Source: Serratia oryzae
GTDB lineage: Bacteria; Pseudomonadota; Gammaproteobacteria; Enterobacterales; Enterobacteriaceae
Direction of reading: 5' to 3'
Length of the DNA: 64,000 bases
Assembly (NCBI RefSeq): GCF_001976145.1
Contig: NZ_MOXD01000001.1
Location: 590,711 to 654,710 of the forward strand
Positions 31,392 to 40,151 of this stretch are shown piece after piece. The position numbers and the translations under genes are program-made. Position 1 is the first letter of the stretch. Each line of letters begins with the position of its first letter. The notes under the pieces are model-generated. The model was not told where the DNA came from and searched no databases. It worked only from the letters and a program-made list of their open reading frames with translations.

Positions 31392-31436
31392 CCCGACATC
31401 ACCGCCATATTCAAAGAGAAAACCTGAGCGAAAGTT
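31392..31436 (+). repeat. rtT-like repeat, unit 3, diverged and interrupted
   Basis: The third copy keeps CACCGCCATATTCAAAGAG but has lost the exact acceptor strand (CCCGACAT instead of CCCTCCCT). Its terminator hairpin is split by the 179-bp element at 31437; the right half resumes at 31626 with CAGGCTTTTTGCTTTTAG. Confidence 0.7.
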
Positions 31437-31615
31437 CTAATGCTCATCAGTTAACCCTAACCAGTTCCCTCTCCCTTGGGGAGAGGGTTAGGGTGAGGGG
31501 ACAATCACCGCACGACTTGCCCCTCACCCCGGCCCTCTCCCACAGGGAGAGGGGGCGATGCCTTGAGCCATTGATGCATTATTATGCTGCTTTGCGCTTA
31601 ACTGACCAGCATTAG
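31437..31615 (+). mobile_element. MITE-like element, 179 bp, inserted in a terminator loop
   Basis: The ends are inverted repeats (CTAATGCTCATCAGTTAA and the complement of TTAACTGACCAGCATTAG). A perfect 10-bp direct repeat AGCGAAAGTT flanks it (31427-31436, 31616-31625), as expected for a target duplication. The interior has CCCTCTCCC/GGGAGAGGG hairpins joined by GTGAGGGG stretches. A reversed copy of equal length lies at 46628-46806. No transposase is encoded. Confidence 0.75.
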
Positions 31616-31639
31616 AGCGAAAGTTCAGGCTTTTTGCTT

Positions 31640-32761
31640 TTAGATTGCCAACTCTGGCAGTTCATCACCTGCGTTGGCCGCCAAGCAGCTTTCACGCAGT
31701 ATGCGGATAATAGTGTCCGCACCGCTGCGATTAGGGTTTATTCTGATCATACGCTGTTCCAGGCTGGGGTCCGCCTGGCGGAAAGTGCCGGAAACGCGGT
31801 AAAACAGCGGAGGGATCTCATACTTGGATTCAGCGCCAACAGGATAAGGCAACGCCCCCAGTGTTTGCGCATACTCCAACACCGCCGCAGCGATCGGTTG
31901 ATGAAACTCCACCAGCAGCACTTTAGATTGCGCATTCGCCAGCAGCGCCTGTTTTATCAGTGGTATTTCGCCCTGATTCAGGCGGCGCACCAACTCCTCG
32001 TTCACCCGCGCCTGAACCGCATGCATCACCGGCGCAAACGTCAGCCCACGCAATACCTCCATCGCCTGAAAGCCCTGGATCTGGCTACCGCCAGAATACA
32101 TATTGTGGCGAATAGCGGTAATGGCCTGCTGCTTGCCCACCACCACCCCAACCCCCTCAGGGCCAAACAGCTTAAAGCTGGAGAAGGTTGATAAGGTTGC
32201 CCCCTGCTCACAGCCAATCTTCGCCACTTTCATCACCGCATAGTTATCATCCACTAACGACGGGATCGCCAGTTGGTTCAGTTGGTGGACAACCGCCCCC
32301 AGGTCATAGCTATCCTCAATTTTCTGCCGGGTATGTTGCACCAACGCTGCCGCAGGGCGGTGCTCACTCACTGCCTGAGCAATCTGTTCCGGCTGATTAA
32401 AATCTGCGCGAATCAGGCGTAACCCCATGTGTTCCACAATCACCTTGCTGGTGGGGTAAATCGGTGCATCATGAATCAGCAGGCTGTCACCGCATTTAAG
32501 CAATGCCGCCAGCCCGCAGCGGATCGCCCCCGTGCCCGCACCACTCACCAGCGCCGCCGCTTCGGCAGAAAAAAACTGGGCGATAACCGCCTCAACCTGC
32601 CGGGTCATTCGCGGCTGATTATGCCCCGGCGCAAGGCCCAAATCCCCCTGGGTCAAAAACTCTGCCCCAGGGAAATGACGGCAGATAGTATCCACCAGCC
32701 GAAACTGAGCCTGCTGGGCCTGCTCCATACTCATGCTGATAAGTGGAAAAGTCCTGATCAT
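31640..32761 (-). CDS. yhfS: PLP-dependent aminotransferase-like protein YhfS
   Basis: A 373-aa fold-type I PLP enzyme (aminotransferase class V/Cys-Met lyase relatives) of unknown substrate. The phosphate-binding GAGTGAIR is at 74-81, LVDDNYA with the cofactor Asp near 171, and the Schiff-base Lys197 in FSSFKLFGPEG. The C-terminal half has ESKYEIPPLFYR and RINPNRSG, strongly kept in E. coli YhfS. It is the last gene of yhfZYXW-php-yhfUTS. GTGGGGTGA precedes the ATG. Confidence 0.9.
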   Translation of the reverse strand: MIRTFPLISMSMEQAQQAQFRLVDTICRHFPGAEFLTQGDLGLAPGHNQPRMTRQVEAVIAQFFSAEAAALVSGAGTGAIRCGLAALLKCGDSLLIHDAPIYPTSKVIVEHMGLRLIRADFNQPEQIAQAVSEHRPAAALVQHTRQKIEDSYDLGAVVHQLNQLAIPSLVDDNYAVMKVAKIGCEQGATLSTFSSFKLFGPEGVGVVVGKQQAITAIRHNMYSGGSQIQGFQAMEVLRGLTFAPVMHAVQARVNEELVRRLNQGEIPLIKQALLANAQSKVLLVEFHQPIAAAVLEYAQTLGALPYPVGAESKYEIPPLFYRVSGTFRQADPSLEQRMIRINPNRSGADTIIRILRESCLAANAGDELPELAI

Positions 32762-32780
32762 GATTCACCCCACTCGGCTA

Positions 32781-34130
32781 TCAGCCGATGCCGACAATCT
32801 GAATAATGTTGGCCAATATCCCAACCGCAATAGTAGCGATCGGCCCGATAGCCATCTCAACCAGTGGCCGCTTCGACGTGCGGTTAAGCAAGTACAGCCC
32901 TGCCACCACCATAAAGCCCATGCCCGGCAGAATAGCGTTCGAGGCGATCATGCCCCCGACCAGCAACGACACTTCCAGCATCCGGGTGATCGCGGTACGA
33001 ATATGGTCGCCACAGGCTTTGATGCCAGGATATTTATCCAAGCCGATAGCGATTTTGGTCAGTAATTGGATCTCCATCAGCATGATGATGCAACCTGCGA
33101 TAAAAGCGATCCACGGGTTATTGGTCGCCAAACCGGCAACGAAGACAAACTTCATGCCATCGGGGCTGTAGACACCCGTTGCGATCGCCGTCATCCCCAC
33201 TAATGGCACAAAGCTGATGGCGCGCGCCAGCGCTACTAGCATGGCGCTGGTTTGTTCACCATGTGCCATCAACTGCAGTGAAACTGGGCCTTCTGCCAAC
33301 AGGCTAAAAGACATGGTTGCCGCCACCGCCGTCAGCCCGCCGCTCAGCACCAGCAGCCATTTATTCTTCTGGATACGTTCAATACGGCTGGAAAACAGCC
33401 CCACCAGCATTGCATTCGCCCCTGCCTGCTGGCCGTTGGTTGGCTCTGGCGGGCGCTCTTTCATGGCAAAGTAGAACATGGCGACCATGGAAAGCAGCAG
33501 CGCACTGCCGTTAGGATCAAGCTTGACGGGGGTAGCAAGCAAACCACCAAAGCTGAGGTTACCGATAGCCTGCGTGGCGAGATACCCCACCAACGTTGCA
33601 ACCAACACCCAGATCCCCTTGCGGTAACCATACTGATAACCCACTACAATAGCCGGGAACAGAGCAAAGCAAGCCACAATAGGATCGCCCACTTTCCCCA
33701 GATTGCTCATAAAGTTCACTGGCATATGGCTGAACAGCTCGACCACCGAGCGTAGCCCGGTCAGCAGAGCAATAGCGTACAGCGCGCCGATCACGCCAGA
33801 CAGCACCAGCCCCTTGCGGCTGTCGGCACACCAGACGCCGATCACGTCGGTACCGAGCAGTAGGCTGTGCACTAAAATAATCGGTGCGGTGAGGGAAAAT
33901 GGCAGCCCGAAGCCGATAATAAGCCCGAAACTCAACGCAAAGCTGGTGGCACCGAGCGCCTTGCGGCTCATGCGCCCTTCCAGATACTCGGGCATCAGCG
34001 GGCGGAGCCCATCATGAAATACCGCAATCCCTCGGTTGGCCATCATGGCGGAAATCGCCCCGATCAGCGCCAATAACCCCGCCTTGGTGGGGTCGATTTC
34101 AAGCAATCGCATTAAGAATGAGTGTTCCAT
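32781..34130 (-). CDS. yhfT: Membrane permease YhfT
   Basis: A 449-aa integral membrane protein with roughly a dozen hydrophobic segments and no signal peptide cleavage site. It matches E. coli YhfT, a transporter-like protein of unknown substrate. Gly/Pro-rich loops such as GFGLPFSLTAPI and the C-terminal NRTSKRPLVEMAIGP are visible. It lies 10 bp after yhfU and 19 bp before yhfS. Its place in the operon makes it the likely importer of the substrate handled by the neighbouring enzymes. Confidence 0.88.
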   Translation of the reverse strand: MEHSFLMRLLEIDPTKAGLLALIGAISAMMANRGIAVFHDGLRPLMPEYLEGRMSRKALGATSFALSFGLIIGFGLPFSLTAPIILVHSLLLGTDVIGVWCADSRKGLVLSGVIGALYAIALLTGLRSVVELFSHMPVNFMSNLGKVGDPIVACFALFPAIVVGYQYGYRKGIWVLVATLVGYLATQAIGNLSFGGLLATPVKLDPNGSALLLSMVAMFYFAMKERPPEPTNGQQAGANAMLVGLFSSRIERIQKNKWLLVLSGGLTAVAATMSFSLLAEGPVSLQLMAHGEQTSAMLVALARAISFVPLVGMTAIATGVYSPDGMKFVFVAGLATNNPWIAFIAGCIIMLMEIQLLTKIAIGLDKYPGIKACGDHIRTAITRMLEVSLLVGGMIASNAILPGMGFMVVAGLYLLNRTSKRPLVEMAIGPIATIAVGILANIIQIVGIG

Positions 34131-34140
34131 GGCAACAGCC

Positions 34141-34503
34141 TCACTGAGAGAACAGCGTGTTAACGATTACCGGTACTACCGCATCAATATCCTGCCCGGT
34201 AAAGCCGAAGGCGATCTTGCCCGCTTTGATGCAGGCGGCGATCTCGTCGTCGGACAGGATCTTGCCAGGCATCCCCACGGTGGCACATTTGTCCATGCCG
34301 ATAATGGCGATCGCCATGGCAAGCGCCCCGCCGCCGCCGGTATTGCAGGCGCCAAGATAGATATCCGCCTGGCCGCTTTTGATGCTCATCGCGGCTTCGA
34401 TATCATTCATAATGCTGATAGACGTTGCTTTCTCACCGGCCAGGCGGCGCACGGCGTCGGCAATTTTTTCTTTTTCGATCTGGCCACCAATGACAAATTT
34501 CAT
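34141..34503 (-). CDS. yhfU: Small glycine-rich protein YhfU (DUF2620)
   Basis: A 120-aa soluble protein of DUF2620. The centre reads LGACNTGGGGALAMAIAIIG, a Gly-rich loop, followed by GMPGKILSDDEI. The alternating strand-helix pattern and the pairing with a permease recall small PTS IIB-like partners, but no phosphorylatable Cys/His motif can be claimed. Function unknown. It lies between php and yhfT. Confidence 0.88.
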   Translation of the reverse strand: MKFVIGGQIEKEKIADAVRRLAGEKATSISIMNDIEAAMSIKSGQADIYLGACNTGGGGALAMAIAIIGMDKCATVGMPGKILSDDEIAACIKAGKIAFGFTGQDIDAVVPVIVNTLFSQ

Positions 34504-34580
34504 CTTTTTTTCCTTTTTATTCAGTTAACTAGCAGTATCCTAAACATGTACGTTTCGGCGTGCATAACGCAGGGTAGGTA

Positions 34581-35483
34581 TCAGTTAAAAAATCGAGCTG
34601 GGTTATCGCGCAGCATCAGATCCACATCACGTTGAGACAAACCAGCCTCAAGCAACATCGGCACGAAGGTGTTCAGCAGATAGGCAAAACCGATCCCGCC
34701 GTTGGCTTTTAAATGGGAGCGCCGGGTAATATCCATTGAGAGCATCACTTGCCCAAGCTGCTTGCGATCCGCAATCGCTCGCAACATCGCGACCCGTTTA
34801 CTGTCGGGGTAATAGCTGTTTTTGCCGATGGTATCGAACTGTACCCAAGCGCCCTGATCCAAGATCGGCAAAATGGTGTCGAGGTTATCGGTCAGATCGC
34901 AGTGCCCGATGACAATATGCTCCGCAGCCACGCCAAAACTTTGCAACAGCCGTAGCTGCTCAAAACCCATGGTGCTGAGGGTGGTATGGGTCGAGATCGG
35001 CCTGCCGGTTTGCTGATGAGCCAAAGCCGCAGCGGCAAACACCCGCCGTTCGTCATCAGTAATTTTCCCCCGGCTGGAGCCAATCTCAGCAATCACCCCC
35101 GCTTTCATCGCCGTGCCATCAATGCCTTGCTCGATCTCGCTGCACATTTCCGCCGCGATTTGGGCTGCGCTAAGCTGGGCAAGATGGGCGGGATAAAATG
35201 CCTGTTGGTAATAACCGGTGGAGGCGATGATGTTCATCCCGCTATCGCGCATCAGCGCCTGCAGGAAATCGGCCTTGCGCCCCATATAGCGGTTGGTCAT
35301 CTCCACAATGTTGCGCACCCCAAGCGCGAACAGCTCACGCATTTCCTGGCAGATCAGGTCATATTGATCCAACCTGCAGTCGATATCGTTTTTCCCCCCG
35401 GAGAGATCAACATGCAGATGCTCATGTACATAGGTGTAACCGGAGCCATCAATCCAGCTCGTAAGCGGCTTGGTGCTTGTCAT
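34581..35483 (-). CDS. php: Phosphotriesterase homology protein Php
   Basis: A 300-aa amidohydrolase of the phosphotriesterase group; substrate unknown. Metal ligands by comparison with the E. coli protein are His20 and His22 (HEHLH), His166 (STHTT), His194 (GHCDL) and Asp251 (SMDITRR). The bridging residue that is a carboxylated Lys in phosphotriesterase is Glu133 (VIAEIGSS) here, as in E. coli PHP. Its start overlaps the yhfW stop in an ATGA junction. Known PTE-family relatives hydrolyse lactones or phosphoesters. Confidence 0.92.
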   Translation of the reverse strand: MTSTKPLTSWIDGSGYTYVHEHLHVDLSGGKNDIDCRLDQYDLICQEMRELFALGVRNIVEMTNRYMGRKADFLQALMRDSGMNIIASTGYYQQAFYPAHLAQLSAAQIAAEMCSEIEQGIDGTAMKAGVIAEIGSSRGKITDDERRVFAAAALAHQQTGRPISTHTTLSTMGFEQLRLLQSFGVAAEHIVIGHCDLTDNLDTILPILDQGAWVQFDTIGKNSYYPDSKRVAMLRAIADRKQLGQVMLSMDITRRSHLKANGGIGFAYLLNTFVPMLLEAGLSQRDVDLMLRDNPARFFN

Positions 35484-36706
35484 ATCGTGCTCCTGTGCGG
35501 CCTGAGTTGTGGCAAAAATGAACGGCCATTCTGCGGTGCAGGGGCGTGAAAGAAATCACATACGGTGGCACCGATATCCGACAGCGTGCTGCGTAACCCC
35601 AAATCCCCTGCAGGCGCACCTTGGCAATACACCAGTAACGGCACTTTTTCCCGCGTGTGTTTACTGTGGCCAATCGTCGGGTCATTGCCGTGATCGGCGG
35701 TGACAATCAGGCAATCCTCCGCGGCCAAATGTGCCAATATCTGCTCCAGGTTGCGATCCACCAGTTGCAGGCGATCGAGGTAACGCGCCGTATTCTGGGC
35801 GTGGCCAGCCAGGTCGGTTTCCTGAATATTGCTGCAGATGAAGCTCGCTCCCGGCTTTTGCAATTCGCTTAGGGTGATATCCAGAATCGTCTGGCTATCC
35901 ACCAAATTCTGATAGCTGCTGCCATGCGGATTTTCCACGATGTCGGCGACTTTGCCGATCAGAACCGTGCTGATGCCCACCTGATGCAACTGCTGTGGCA
36001 CCTGTACGGCGGCGTTAACGCCATACCCCATGTGTTGCACCTGAAAGCCGTGCTCATAAGCTCCAGACGCCGGTGCGTTAATGCCAATGTATTTATCCAG
36101 CCTGGTCTCTGCCGCCCGGTGAATACGCTGGCTATCGCCAATCAGCCCGCCAAAGGCAATCACTCGCGCCACCTTGACCTGCTCGCGCACAACGCGGCCA
36201 ATCTTCTTGACTTCGCTGAAGGGGATCAGCGTCAGATTGGCGGTAACATTAAATACCAGCCCCAGATCCGCCTCGATGTTGTCCCCCACCGCTACCGCAT
36301 CATTCACCCACAGGTATTGCAGCCCCTCCCCCATGCGTTTCACTCGGTAACCCGCCTGTTGCAGAGCCGCTTCCACCGGGCCGATCACCGCTGAAAAAGG
36401 AATGCACACCGGAGTTTGTGGTTGGGTGCCCATGATTTCCTGATGCCCCATAAAGGTATCGCCCCCTTCATGCTGCAGGTTGGCAGTACCAAACACCGCG
36501 CTGGCGCAAGGCTGCATGATATTGGCTTTAAAACCCAAAGCATTAATCAGCCCAAGCCGTTCCAGCGTCGGTAAACGTACTTCAGGGTAAGCCTGCAAAA
36601 TATGGCCACAGGTATTAGCTCCCAGGTCCTGAGGCCGTTTCTGTGCAACGTCATCCATCGCCCCCACGCCGAAGCTGTCGATCACCAGTACCAGAAACTT
36701 AGCCAT
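35480..36706 (-). CDS. yhfW: Phosphopentomutase-like metalloenzyme YhfW
   Basis: A 408-aa member of the alkaline-phosphatase superfamily, close to phosphopentomutase DeoB. Metal-site elements are Asp10 ([12 protein letters not shown]) and the C-terminal [21 protein letters not shown] with its Asp, two His and conserved Lys. It overlaps yhfX by 8 bp and php by 4 bp. A mutase or phosphatase acting on a phosphosugar-like compound is the reasonable expectation; the actual substrate is unknown. Confidence 0.9.
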   Translation of the reverse strand: MAKFLVLVIDSFGVGAMDDVAQKRPQDLGANTCGHILQAYPEVRLPTLERLGLINALGFKANIMQPCASAVFGTANLQHEGGDTFMGHQEIMGTQPQTPVCIPFSAVIGPVEAALQQAGYRVKRMGEGLQYLWVNDAVAVGDNIEADLGLVFNVTANLTLIPFSEVKKIGRVVREQVKVARVIAFGGLIGDSQRIHRAAETRLDKYIGINAPASGAYEHGFQVQHMGYGVNAAVQVPQQLHQVGISTVLIGKVADIVENPHGSSYQNLVDSQTILDITLSELQKPGASFICSNIQETDLAGHAQNTARYLDRLQLVDRNLEQILAHLAAEDCLIVTADHGNDPTIGHSKHTREKVPLLVYCQGAPAGDLGLRSTLSDIGATVCDFFHAPAPQNGRSFLPQLRPHRSTI

Positions 36707-37874
36707 TGCAGCCCCCTTTTTTCACACGGCCCTGGCTGTCGTAAATCCCTTCCAGCTTCGGCCGATCCGTGGCAATGCCAGATACCAGCGCCACATCGCT
36801 ACGGGTGACAAATATCTGGCTGCGAAAGCACATCAGGACAGGGCTGCCGATGGGGTATATCCCTTGCAGAGCAATGTGATAATCGATGCTGGATTCATGC
36901 TGCGGCAGAACGCTGGCGGTCAGCAGTGGCCCTTCTTGCTCTGTACCGACCAACGCCTGCAGAACATTGCCGCGGCGATAATAGCCACCGCCGTAGCAAT
37001 AGCTGTTACCGGCGAAATGGTGGGAAACCTCGGTGAGATACAGCATGGCAATCTGCTCGGGCTGATCGCCTTTGATATTGGCCGGTATGGTGCCGGTCAG
37101 AGCGTGCCCCGGCTCAGTATGGGTAGCACCGAGCTGTGCCAGCAGCGGTAACGTGGTGCAACTGGCCGCGGAAGGGGCATTGACCTGCCGGATGTCACAG
37201 CCACATTGCCGTAGCCGTTGGCTGGCCTGCAGCAGCGTCTGTAAATTATGCGTGGGTAAGGTTTGCTGCTGCTGTGGATCCCACAGCAAGCATGGGAAAT
37301 GGGTCAGCCCTTGTAATAACAGCCCCGGCATGGCGGCGATTTTTGCCGCAACCTCTGGCAGTTGCTCCAGCACAAAACCGGCCTCTTGACCAGGATAGAG
37401 CAGATCGCCTGGCGCAAACACTTTCAGCATCACCGGCTGCACATAGCCCAAGCGCTGCGCATGTTCGGCAATCTTCGCGGCTTTCTCCAGAGAGAAAACG
37501 GTGATGACCTCTGGCCGCTGCGCCACTATTTGCGGGATCAGTTTATCGGGGATCTGGACAAGATGCCCAACGTGGCACAGCGGGAGCCCGGCGGCGGCCA
37601 GGCTCTGAGTTTCGCGAAAATCCACCGCCACCACGCCACGGTAACCCAGGGCAACCAAGCGCTCGGCTAGCCAAGGGTTGCGGCCAATCTGCTTGGTCAT
37701 CAGGTAGAGTTCAATACCGCATGCCTGAGCCACCTGCAATAACTGACGGGCATTGGAAATAACCCTGTCAACATCAATAACATAGGTGTCAGGCAAGATA
37801 AGCCCTTGCGCCCATAACTCCCTGGCTACATCCACCATCTTGGGGTTTTGCTTTTGCAGTGCGTTAATAAACAT
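36699..37874 (-). CDS. yhfX: PLP enzyme with alanine-racemase-type barrel, YhfX
   Basis: A 391-aa fold-type III PLP enzyme. The N-terminal barrel begins [16 protein letters not shown], and Lys61 in [10 protein letters not shown] is the expected cofactor lysine. A beta-domain typical of alanine racemase/decarboxylase follows. Racemase, decarboxylase or epimerase chemistry on an amino compound is possible; nothing in the sequence chooses. It overlaps the yhfW start by 8 bp. AGAGAAG precedes the ATG. Confidence 0.9.
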   Translation of the reverse strand: MFINALQKQNPKMVDVARELWAQGLILPDTYVIDVDRVISNARQLLQVAQACGIELYLMTKQIGRNPWLAERLVALGYRGVVAVDFRETQSLAAAGLPLCHVGHLVQIPDKLIPQIVAQRPEVITVFSLEKAAKIAEHAQRLGYVQPVMLKVFAPGDLLYPGQEAGFVLEQLPEVAAKIAAMPGLLLQGLTHFPCLLWDPQQQQTLPTHNLQTLLQASQRLRQCGCDIRQVNAPSAASCTTLPLLAQLGATHTEPGHALTGTIPANIKGDQPEQIAMLYLTEVSHHFAGNSYCYGGGYYRRGNVLQALVGTEQEGPLLTASVLPQHESSIDYHIALQGIYPIGSPVLMCFRSQIFVTRSDVALVSGIATDRPKLEGIYDSQGRVKKGGCNG

Positions 37875-37954
37875 ATCTTCTCTTCTGCAGCCCTGGCGAT
37901 AATTATCGCCTTATATCTTCAGTAATATGAATATTTAGCCCATGAAATAACCCA

Positions 37955-38320
37955 TCAGTGCGGGTTCTGGGCTTGCAGCAAACTGTAAAGATTAGCCAGC
38001 AGGTAGCCCTCTTCATTGGGATGGGCTTGATGGCCCGATACCTGCAACAGATCCCGGTGAATAAGCAGCAGTTGCGGGTAAATTTCTGCCTCGCACATCT
38101 CGCGTTGCAGCTCTTCATCCAAGGCCTGAATCACAATATGTTGCTTTGAACGCATCAGGGCACTGGCCATGTGGGTCAAGGCCATAACGCCTTGCTCATT
38201 GCGCACCGGAATAGACCAGCGGTTGTCCAGCGCATCCAGCACCCTCAGCATGCCATCACGCACTTCACTATCAATCACGCCGCCCTGACAAAGCAGGTGT
38301 AATCTTTGCTCCATATTCAT
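37955..38320 (-). CDS. yhfY: Stand-alone PRD-domain protein YhfY
   Basis: A 121-aa protein made of a single PTS-regulation (PRD) domain with no DNA-binding part. His50 (ALTHMASAL) is the only candidate phospho-acceptor I can place; the second usual His is Asn110 (GYLLANL). It lies 3 bp after yhfZ and 80 bp before yhfX. Such a lone PRD could report PTS phosphorylation state to YhfZ or to an enzyme of the operon; that is inference. Confidence 0.85.
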   Translation of the reverse strand: MNMEQRLHLLCQGGVIDSEVRDGMLRVLDALDNRWSIPVRNEQGVMALTHMASALMRSKQHIVIQALDEELQREMCEAEIYPQLLLIHRDLLQVSGHQAHPNEEGYLLANLYSLLQAQNPH

Positions 38321-38323
38321 CCC

Positions 38324-39229
38324 TCAATAAACAGGCCTTATCTCACCCGCAACCACGCGTTGCTGGTGGAACAACAGGCTCTGACGATCCACCATGGTGT
38401 GTAACAACCGCTGTGTTTGCACATCATGGTGACGGGTCAGGATCACCGCCTCCGATGCGCTGGTAAAACAATCATCGCCACTGAGGGGGGCTGTCATCAG
38501 CCCCAGACGGGCCAGTTCCTCATCGTCGCTCACGTTCCAGATAGCGGCATCAATATCACCGCAGATAATCTGTTTCAGGCATTCGTGGTAAGAGATCTCA
38601 ACCAGGGTGATAGCCTGCCCGGCGAAAAATGCGGCGGTCATAATTTTCTGATCCGCAGAGGCACTGTCTATCCCCACCTTACGTATGCTCTCCCGTTCAC
38701 CCAGGCGATAAATCAACCGGTGCTGCTCCGTGTAGCTGTGCTCGCCAAGCGACAGCGCGATCTGCACCTGGTGCTGCTGCACGTAGCTTTCGGCCGCCAG
38801 TCTTGAGGTCACCGCCAGATCGTAAAGACCGTTCAGCAGGCACTCAATACGGATGTCCGATCCCCGCATATGGGCAAAATAAAAGGGAATATCCGCAAAC
38901 TGGGCTTTTAATCCGCTGGCCAGCCCTTCATAAATCCGGGTATAGGGCAGCGGCATCGCGCAAACAACATTGCCGATATTGGCGTGCTTGAGCAGCGCTT
39001 TATGGTCGACGGCGATAATAAAACTGCCATTACGCCCACGGCGCTCAACGCCAATCGCCCCATCTTGCTCAAGGCTTTTTAACGCCCCTTGCATCAGGCC
39101 CACAGATAAACCGCTTTCTTTCGCCAGGGCATCGATGGTTTTCAACCTACCGCCTATCTGCTCTGTTAACAGATAGCGCGCCAGAAACGATTGGGCGATG
39201 CCCTCTTTCTTGATAAATTTATGATTCAT
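38324..39229 (-). CDS. yhfZ: Transcriptional regulator YhfZ
   Basis: A 301-aa regulator and first gene of the operon. Residues 1-75 form a GntR/MarR-like winged helix (TIDALAKESGLSVGLMQGALKSLE), and the remaining part resembles a periplasmic-binding-protein or LysR-type effector domain (from GNVVCAMPLPYTRIYEGLA on). A 28-bp palindrome lies 23 bp upstream of its ATG and is the obvious operator candidate. Ligand unknown. Confidence 0.88.
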   Translation of the reverse strand: MNHKFIKKEGIAQSFLARYLLTEQIGGRLKTIDALAKESGLSVGLMQGALKSLEQDGAIGVERRGRNGSFIIAVDHKALLKHANIGNVVCAMPLPYTRIYEGLASGLKAQFADIPFYFAHMRGSDIRIECLLNGLYDLAVTSRLAAESYVQQHQVQIALSLGEHSYTEQHRLIYRLGERESIRKVGIDSASADQKIMTAAFFAGQAITLVEISYHECLKQIICGDIDAAIWNVSDDEELARLGLMTAPLSGDDCFTSASEAVILTRHHDVQTQRLLHTMVDRQSLLFHQQRVVAGEIRPVY

Positions 39230-39252
39230 GTTGCATGTCGTTGTTGCATTGG

Positions 39253-39280
39253 CTTTATATTCATAAAAATGAATATAAAG
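39253..39280. promoter_or_regulatory. Perfect 12-bp-arm palindrome, yhf operon operator candidate
   Basis: Arms CTTTATATTCAT and ATGAATATAAAG are separated by AAAA. It lies between 24 and 51 bp upstream of the yhfZ start, overlapping the expected promoter. AT-rich arms are also able to supply the -10 hexamer (TATATT). Autoregulation by YhfZ is inferred. Confidence 0.65.
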
Positions 39281-39319
39281 ATCAACGGCAGAAAAGTAAA
39301 AACCAGAGAAGGGTCACAT

Positions 39320-39466
39320 CTATACCCGAAATAATTCGAGTTACTTGTAGGCGGCAACTGACCGATTTGAACAGCGCTGGCCAGCAGTTTTGAACGCTGC
39401 TTGCAGCCCCCCCGAAGGGGTGGGGCTCAATATGGCCGTGTAACGCCCCCCTAGCAACTTGAACAC
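39320..39466. repeat. ERIC-like relic without the central core
   Basis: The left end TATACCCGAAATAATTCGAG and right end AGCAACTTGAACA resemble the two ends of an ERIC element, and the middle shares CCCCGAAGGGG and GCTTGCAGC pieces with the element at 48419. The typical core (CCCCAGTCACTTACTT) is missing. It fills the 355-bp yhfZ-nrfG gap, where no gene was seen. Confidence 0.55.
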
Positions 39467-39584
39467 AGGGTGAAACCCAGGATGGGGGCAGCGAATGAGC
39501 CACATCGCGGTCTAGAACTCAGTGATGGATGAACATAATTATCTGGTGCGCCGCTGGCATGATTTTCTGCGGGCCTGATGCGGC

Positions 39585-40151
39585 TTATGGCTGCCGCATC
39601 AGCATCTTAGCCATATTAATGGCTGCGATAAGCTGCTGGCGATCCACGCGCGGGGAATTGCTGTCTAACAGGCGCTGCCACAAGCCACTCGCCCGTGCGT
39701 AGTCCGCCTGCATAAAGGCATCCGCAGCCAGCAGCATCAGGGCCGATACTTCGTCTGGATCCATCTGCAAGGCTTGTTCGATATAGCCCGCCGCCTGCGG
39801 CGTCAGATGCTGCCCGGCCTGATAATAGAGCACCGTCGCCAGCGCGGAATAGAGTTCTGCGTTACCGCCGCGCAGCGCCAACGCCTGCTGATAGGCGGCG
39901 ATCGCAGCGTCAAAGTTATCCCTGTAGAGATAGTATTCTCCCAACTCAGCCCACAGCACGCTGTCCTGCGGAGTCTGGCTGAGCTTTTGCTGCAACCGCA
40001 TCAACCGGCTATCGGCCTGCTGTGCCGGGGTCAGTTTCTGCACCTGCTGCTGAGCCAGCAGGCTGGCGGGCCGGCCGCTGGCCAGATACAGGCCCGCCGC
40101 GATCGTCAACACCAGGCCGATCAACAACAGATGAAAACGGCGCGGCGTCAT
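39585..40151 (-). CDS. nrfG: Formate-dependent nitrite reductase complex subunit NrfG
   Basis: NrfG works with NrfE and NrfF to attach the special CXXCK haem of NrfA. The 188-aa protein has an N-terminal membrane anchor (LLLIGLVLTIAAGLYLA), and TPR repeats from about residue 65. It is the last nrf gene and overlaps the nrfF stop by 4 bp. Confidence 0.9.
   Translation of the reverse strand: MTPRRFHLLLIGLVLTIAAGLYLASGRPASLLAQQQVQKLTPAQQADSRLMRLQQKLSQTPQDSVLWAELGEYYLYRDNFDAAIAAYQQALALRGGNAELYSALATVLYYQAGQHLTPQAAGYIEQALQMDPDEVSALMLLAADAFMQADYARASGLWQRLLDSNSPRVDRQQLIAAINMAKMLMRQP

Noticed and set aside
31035-31615. Several ORFs (for example 31108-31440, 31277-31615) across the tRNA-Ser repeats
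   Set aside because: They translate tRNA tail repeats and the MITE; near-identical proteins result from the repeated DNA, not from gene duplication.
30980-31615. tRNA-tail direct repeats as attachment sites of an integrated island
   Set aside because: No integrase gene is near, and the repeats are only 167-169 bp apart with shared internal structure, so tandem amplification explains them better.
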